Part shown: piece by piece, positions 5,248-8,585 of the stretch
How positions within the stretch are numbered: position 1 is the stretch's first letter
How the letters are laid out: each line of letters begins with the position of its first letter
Position numbers and translations under genes: made by a program
Notes under the pieces: model-generated
Seen by the model: the letters and a program-made list of their open reading frames with translations, nothing else
Databases searched by the model: none
Told to the model about the DNA's origin: nothing
Assembly (NCBI GenBank): GCA_040387035.1
Contig: JAZKEN010000093.1
Coordinates: 1 to 8,585 of the forward strand
Source: Methylotenera_A sp040387035
Lineage (GTDB): Bacteria > Pseudomonadota > Gammaproteobacteria > Burkholderiales > Methylophilaceae
Direction of reading: 5' to 3'
Length of the DNA stretch: 8,585 nt

Positions 5248-6603
5248 ATGAGAAGAAATCGCAACAAAAGTCGTCTTGACCCCAGCTTAAATCCTATTCT
5301 AACCGCCACCATAGAGTCATTAGACCAGGAAGGGCGTGGCGTTGCCCATGTGGATGGCAAAACCATTTTTATCGATGGTGCGTTGCCAAATGAGCGCGTC
5401 ACATATCAATCGCAACAGGTCAAACCGAGTTACGAAGTCGCTAAGGTCATCGATATCCTGAAGCAATCCAATCAGCGCGTCACGCCTAAATGCCCGCATT
5501 TTGGCTTATGTGGCGGCTGCAAGTTGCAGCATCTGGATGCTAATGCCCAAGTGTCGGCTAAGCAGCGCCTGCTGGAAAATGATTTATGGCATATCGGCAA
5601 AGTAAGGCCGGACAATATGCTGCCAGCCCTGTATGGCCCAACCTGGGGCTATCGCCATAAAGCGCGATTGAGCGTGAAGTATGTAGAGAAAAAGCAAAGA
5701 GTATTGGTCGGCTTTAACGAAAAAGCCACGCGTTATGTGGCGGATATGGATTCGTGCGAAGTGTTGGTGCCGGAAGTATCAGCCTTAATTGCGCCTTTAC
5801 AGCAAATGATTGTTCAGCTCAGCATACGCGATAAATTGCCGCAGATTGAGCTGGCCGTTGGCGAAGGTAGCGTAATAGTGCTGATTTTTCGCATTATGGA
5901 TGCATTAACTTTGGATGATGAAGCCATCCTTAAAGCCTTTGCGGATGAGCACAAGGTTCAAGTTTGGACGCAAAGCAAAGGCCCGGATACCATCAAGCCA
6001 TTCTGGCCAATGAATGGTGCGGAATTAAGTTACAGCCTGCCGGAATTCGGTTTAAGGTATCCCTTTAAGCCCAACGAATTCACGCAGGTGAATCCGCAGA
6101 TCAACCAGGTGATGATTCGTCGTGCCATGCAATTGTTAAATCCGCAAGCGGGTGAAAAAATCGCTGATTTCTTTTGCGGCATCGGTAATTTCACCTTGCC
6201 AATTGCGCGCAGCGGTGCTGCGGTGCTGGGTTTGGAAGGCCTGGCTAATCTGGTGGACAGGGCCAATGAAAGCGCGCAACTCAATCACATTCAAAACGTG
6301 CAGTTTGGTGTGGCTGACTTATTCAAGATGACAACGGAATCGCTGTCATCTTTAGGAAAGTTTGATAAATGGCTGATAGACCCGCCACGCGATGGTGCCT
6401 ATGAGCTGGTGCAGGCGATTGATAATTCCACAGCACCGCAAACGATTGTATACGTATCCTGCAACCCAGCCACACTGGCGCGCGATGCAGGTGTGCTGGT
6501 GAATGAAAAAGGCTATATATTAAAGGCGGCAGGCGTGATCAATATGTTCCCGCATACCAGCCACGTCGAATCGATTGCCTTGTTTGAGCGAATAGAAAGC
6601 TAA
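5248..6603 (+). CDS. rlmD: 23S rRNA (uracil-1939 C5)-methyltransferase RlmD
   Basis: This 451-residue SAM-dependent enzyme of the TrmA/RumA family makes m5U1939 in 23S rRNA. It has an N-terminal TRAM RNA-binding domain (about 13-72, with DQEGRGVAHVDGKTIFIDGALP). The [4Fe-4S] cysteines C82, C88 and C91 lie in CPHFGLCGGC, with the fourth at C170. A central domain is followed by a C-terminal Rossmann methyltransferase domain with the SAM loop DFFCGIGNFTLP (307-318) and DPPRDGA (378-384). The catalytic nucleophile is C405 in SCNPATLARD, and the general base is E441 in HTSHVES. Length and every key residue fit RlmD rather than RlmC or TrmA. A stop in frame at 5236 means no upstream start exists, so the ATG at 5248 is fixed even though no proper ribosome binding site precedes it. 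The next gene begins three bases after its stop, in the same frame. Confidence 0.95.
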   Translation: MRRNRNKSRLDPSLNPILTATIESLDQEGRGVAHVDGKTIFIDGALPNERVTYQSQQVKPSYEVAKVIDILKQSNQRVTPKCPHFGLCGGCKLQHLDANAQVSAKQRLLENDLWHIGKVRPDNMLPALYGPTWGYRHKARLSVKYVEKKQRVLVGFNEKATRYVADMDSCEVLVPEVSALIAPLQQMIVQLSIRDKLPQIELAVGEGSVIVLIFRIMDALTLDDEAILKAFADEHKVQVWTQSKGPDTIKPFWPMNGAELSYSLPEFGLRYPFKPNEFTQVNPQINQVMIRRAMQLLNPQAGEKIADFFCGIGNFTLPIARSGAAVLGLEGLANLVDRANESAQLNHIQNVQFGVADLFKMTTESLSSLGKFDKWLIDPPRDGAYELVQAIDNSTAPQTIVYVSCNPATLARDAGVLVNEKGYILKAAGVINMFPHTSHVESIALFERIES

Positions 6604-6606
6604 TCA

Positions 6607-8112
6607 TTGCAAAGGCTTATATTTATTTTTGCCATGGTTTTTCTGGCTAGTTGCAGCCAGAAAAACCAGCATGCAGAAATCAATTTCGCCCTTGCCCAGG
6701 CACCGCTCAATCTAGACCCGCGTTATGCAACGGATGCGGCATCTGAGCGGGTGAATCGATTGATTTACCAGCCATTAGTGGATTTTGATACCGCTTCAAA
6801 GCCAGTACCTGTATTAGCGACCTGGGCTCTGATCAGTCCAACTCAGTATCGATTTACGCTAGTGCCACAACGTGCACCGTTTCATCATCAAGGTGCCCTC
6901 ACGGCACTGGATGTGAAAGCCACTTACGATTCGATTTTGCGCTTAAGGAATTCGCCGCATACGGCAGAGTTTGCCAATATCAAGAGCATTACGGCAATCA
7001 ATAATGAATCTGTCTTATTTGAATTAAAACAATCAGATAGCCATTTTCCATCCAAGTTGATTATCGGCATCTTGCCTGCTGATTTAATCGCTGGCCATCA
7101 CGATTTCGCACATCATCCCGTTGGCAGTGGCGTGCTGAAATTTGTGAGCTGGGATGGCAAGCTGGTATTAAAGCGCATTCGTGATGACCAGCTGATTACC
7201 TTAACCGAAGTAAAAGACCCAACCGTGCGCGTGCTTAAATTAGTGCGCGGTGAAGCTGACCTGATTCAGGGCGATTTGCCGCCGGAGCTGGTCAAGCACC
7301 TGAAAAACCAGCCTGAAATCAACGTTAAGACTACGGTAGGCGCCAATTTTTCTTATCTGGGCTTAAATATGCAAGATACGACTCTGCAGAATATTAAGGT
7401 GCGCCAAGCCATTGCCTATGCCATAGACCGCGAGGCGATTATCCAGCAGGTGATGGTGAAGCATACGCGTACTGCCAGCGCGATTTTGCCGCCGGAGCAC
7501 TATACCAATGCAAACAGCCACTTAGAGCCATACCATTACAACCCTGAAAAGGCCAAGCAATTGCTGCGTGAAGCCGGGTTCCAATTGCCATTAAAACTGG
7601 TCTATAAAACCAGTACCGATGCGCAGCGCTTACGCTTTGCCACCATCCTGCAAGCGCAAATGGCCAAGGCAGGCATTGATTTGCAGATTAAAAGCCTGGA
7701 TTGGGGTACTTTTTTTGCGGATGTGAAACAAGGCAATTTCCAGCTGTTCGGCTTGACCTGGGTGGGTATCAAAACGCCTGAAATCTATGCTAAAGCATTT
7801 GGCAGTGCAGGTTTTCCTCCCAATGGCTTTAACCGCGGCAGATATGTGGATAAAACCTTGGATAGCATGCTGGCAGAAGAAAATTGGACAGCCGCCACAG
7901 CACGTATCCAGCAACAATTGCCTTATATACCCCTATGGTATGAAGGGCAGTTTGCCGCCATGGGTAAAAATATCAGCCAATATTCGCCTAAGCCAGACGG
8001 AAATTGGGATGACTTATCAATGATTGAAAAGCAGGTGATTATGCAAAAGTCTGCAGCAATTGCAAAGTCAGTAACAAAAAGCTCAGCTACAATAACGCAT
8101 CATGCGAATTGA
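6607..8112 (+). CDS. ABC-type peptide/oligopeptide substrate-binding lipoprotein (SBP family 5), orphan
   Basis: This 501-residue protein starts at TTG. No ATG lies between the rlmD stop and the lipoprotein signal, and from the TTG the sequence reads MQRLIFIFAMVFLASC, a compact signal with lipobox L13-A14-S15-C16. The next ATG (6634) would destroy the signal. The mature protein has the SBP_bac_5 layout: LDPRYATDAASERVNRLIYQPLV near the start, a lobe with FHHQGALTALDVKATYDSIL, the hinge segment LGLNMQDTTLQNIKVRQAIAYAIDREAII, YNPEKAKQLLREAGF, and the late segment NGFNRGRYVDKTLDSML. Relatives bind di- or oligopeptides, nickel or murein peptides and hand them to an ABC permease. No permease or ATPase gene is in the window, so the partner must be elsewhere or lie downstream. 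The gene follows rlmD by three bases and overlaps the L,D-transpeptidase gene by 11 bases, pointing to one transcript. The substrate cannot be read from the sequence. Confidence 0.85.
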   Translation: MQRLIFIFAMVFLASCSQKNQHAEINFALAQAPLNLDPRYATDAASERVNRLIYQPLVDFDTASKPVPVLATWALISPTQYRFTLVPQRAPFHHQGALTALDVKATYDSILRLRNSPHTAEFANIKSITAINNESVLFELKQSDSHFPSKLIIGILPADLIAGHHDFAHHPVGSGVLKFVSWDGKLVLKRIRDDQLITLTEVKDPTVRVLKLVRGEADLIQGDLPPELVKHLKNQPEINVKTTVGANFSYLGLNMQDTTLQNIKVRQAIAYAIDREAIIQQVMVKHTRTASAILPPEHYTNANSHLEPYHYNPEKAKQLLREAGFQLPLKLVYKTSTDAQRLRFATILQAQMAKAGIDLQIKSLDWGTFFADVKQGNFQLFGLTWVGIKTPEIYAKAFGSAGFPPNGFNRGRYVDKTLDSMLAEENWTAATARIQQQLPYIPLWYEGQFAAMGKNISQYSPKPDGNWDDLSMIEKQVIMQKSAAIAKSVTKSSATITHHAN

Positions 8113-8584
8113 AATCTCTATCCAACAGCAACTACTGACACTGCTTGATGATTTTGGCGGCGTTAAGGCAAGGTACCGTGTATCTACAGCCGCCAATGGC
8201 GTAGGTTGCGAAAAAAATAGCGGCTGCACGCCATTAGGTCAACACATCATCCGTGCCAAGATTGGCGCAGGCGCATTGCCAGATACGGTGTTTGTAGGCC
8301 GCAGGCCGACCGGTGAAATCTGCACGCCAGAATTAATGGCGACTTTTCCAAACCGCGACTGGATTCTGACCCGTATCTTGTGGCTTTCTGGCACGGAAGT
8401 CGGTTTTAACCGGTTGGGCAATGTGGATACCATGCAACGCTATATTTATATTCATGGCTCTCCCGACTCTACCGAAATGGGCGTGATCGGCTCGCATGGC
8501 TGTGTGCGTATGCGTAACAAAGACATCATTGAACTGTTTGACCTGGTTGAGGCAGGCACGCCTGTGTTGATCGTAGAAGCCTGA
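8102..8584 (+). CDS. L,D-transpeptidase-fold (YkuD) protein without signal peptide
   Basis: The 160-residue YkuD/LdtA-fold protein has the catalytic motif intact: YIHGSPD with H118, then IGSHGCVRMRNKD with S131, H132, G133, nucleophile C134 and R136. Such enzymes cross-link or cleave murein peptides through a cysteine acyl-enzyme, normally in the periplasm. Here the N-terminus (MRIEISIQQQLLTLLDDFGG) is not a signal peptide or membrane segment. An in-frame TAA at 8093-8095 rules out any longer start, so the missing signal is not a start-site error. It starts inside the end of the binding-protein gene (11-base overlap), with no clear ribosome binding site, so translation is probably coupled. 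The protein looks complete, with its stop one base before the window end. Possible roles are cytoplasmic handling of murein peptides or export by another route; neither can be decided here. Confidence 0.88.
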   Translation: MRIEISIQQQLLTLLDDFGGVKARYRVSTAANGVGCEKNSGCTPLGQHIIRAKIGAGALPDTVFVGRRPTGEICTPELMATFPNRDWILTRILWLSGTEVGFNRLGNVDTMQRYIYIHGSPDSTEMGVIGSHGCVRMRNKDIIELFDLVEAGTPVLIVEA

Positions 8585-8585
8585 T

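Noticed and set aside
7787..8023. Alternative + strand frame of 78 codons inside the binding-protein gene
   Set aside because: It overlaps conserved parts of the binding protein in another frame and has no motif of its own.
1..8585. CRISPR array, tRNA, insertion sequence or toxin-antitoxin system
   Set aside because: No regularly spaced repeats, cloverleaf sequence, transposase or small paired genes of that kind could be seen on either strand.

Overview
The window looks like ordinary chromosome from a Gram-negative proteobacterium. Outer-membrane lipoprotein logic, an AsmA/YdbH-type periplasmic protein, a YnbE/YdbL pair, RlmD and DUF4124 all fit a betaproteobacterium. The moderate GC content and protein style make me lean towards the Methylophilaceae (Methylotenera-like), but that placement is an impression, not a computed result. 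All recognisable genes lie on the + strand and are tightly packed. I see no tRNA, rRNA, CRISPR array, transposase or prophage gene.

Layout: (1) 1-90 is the 3' end of an upstream gene ending in a hydrophobic segment, followed one base later by cysM (92-982), cysteine synthase B. (2) 1024-1139 is a 116-bp non-coding element made of two 28-bp inverted arms around a 60-bp core. Each arm contains a dRS3-like ATTCCC(N8)GGGAAT palindrome, and the element ends just before the next ribosome binding site. (3) 1152-3664 is a ydbH-ynbE-ydbL-like set: a large secreted or anchored AsmA-like protein, a tiny lipoprotein and a small DUF1318 periplasmic protein. In Enterobacteria the homologous trio forms one of the intermembrane phospholipid-transport bridges. 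(4) 3693-3792 is a 100-N assembly gap flanked on both sides by the same exact 55-bp sequence. This is almost certainly two contig ends overlapping by one assembly k-mer, so the real genome probably has no gap here. (5) 3848-5082 holds a secreted DUF4124 protein and a DEDDy 3'-5' exonuclease of the PolB-like type, two bases apart. (6) 5083-5247 is a 165-bp spacer with a small hairpin plus T-run and a -10-like box placed so that the next mRNA may start at its AUG. (7) 5248-8584 is a compact unit: rlmD (23S rRNA m5U methyltransferase), an orphan family-5 peptide-type substrate-binding lipoprotein starting at TTG, and an overlapping L,D-transpeptidase-fold protein with no signal peptide.

How they work together: the genes around the gap probably form one operon for envelope lipid transport with the DUF4124 and exonuclease genes attached. 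The last three genes form a second unit pairing an RNA-modification gene with two genes that may relate to murein peptides. The points most worth a second look are the artefactual gap, the dRS3/NIME-like element, the short YdbH homologue with a signal-peptide-like N-terminus, the possible leaderless rlmD transcript, and the orphan binding protein coupled to a signal-less YkuD protein. I do not see a clearly new multi-gene system.
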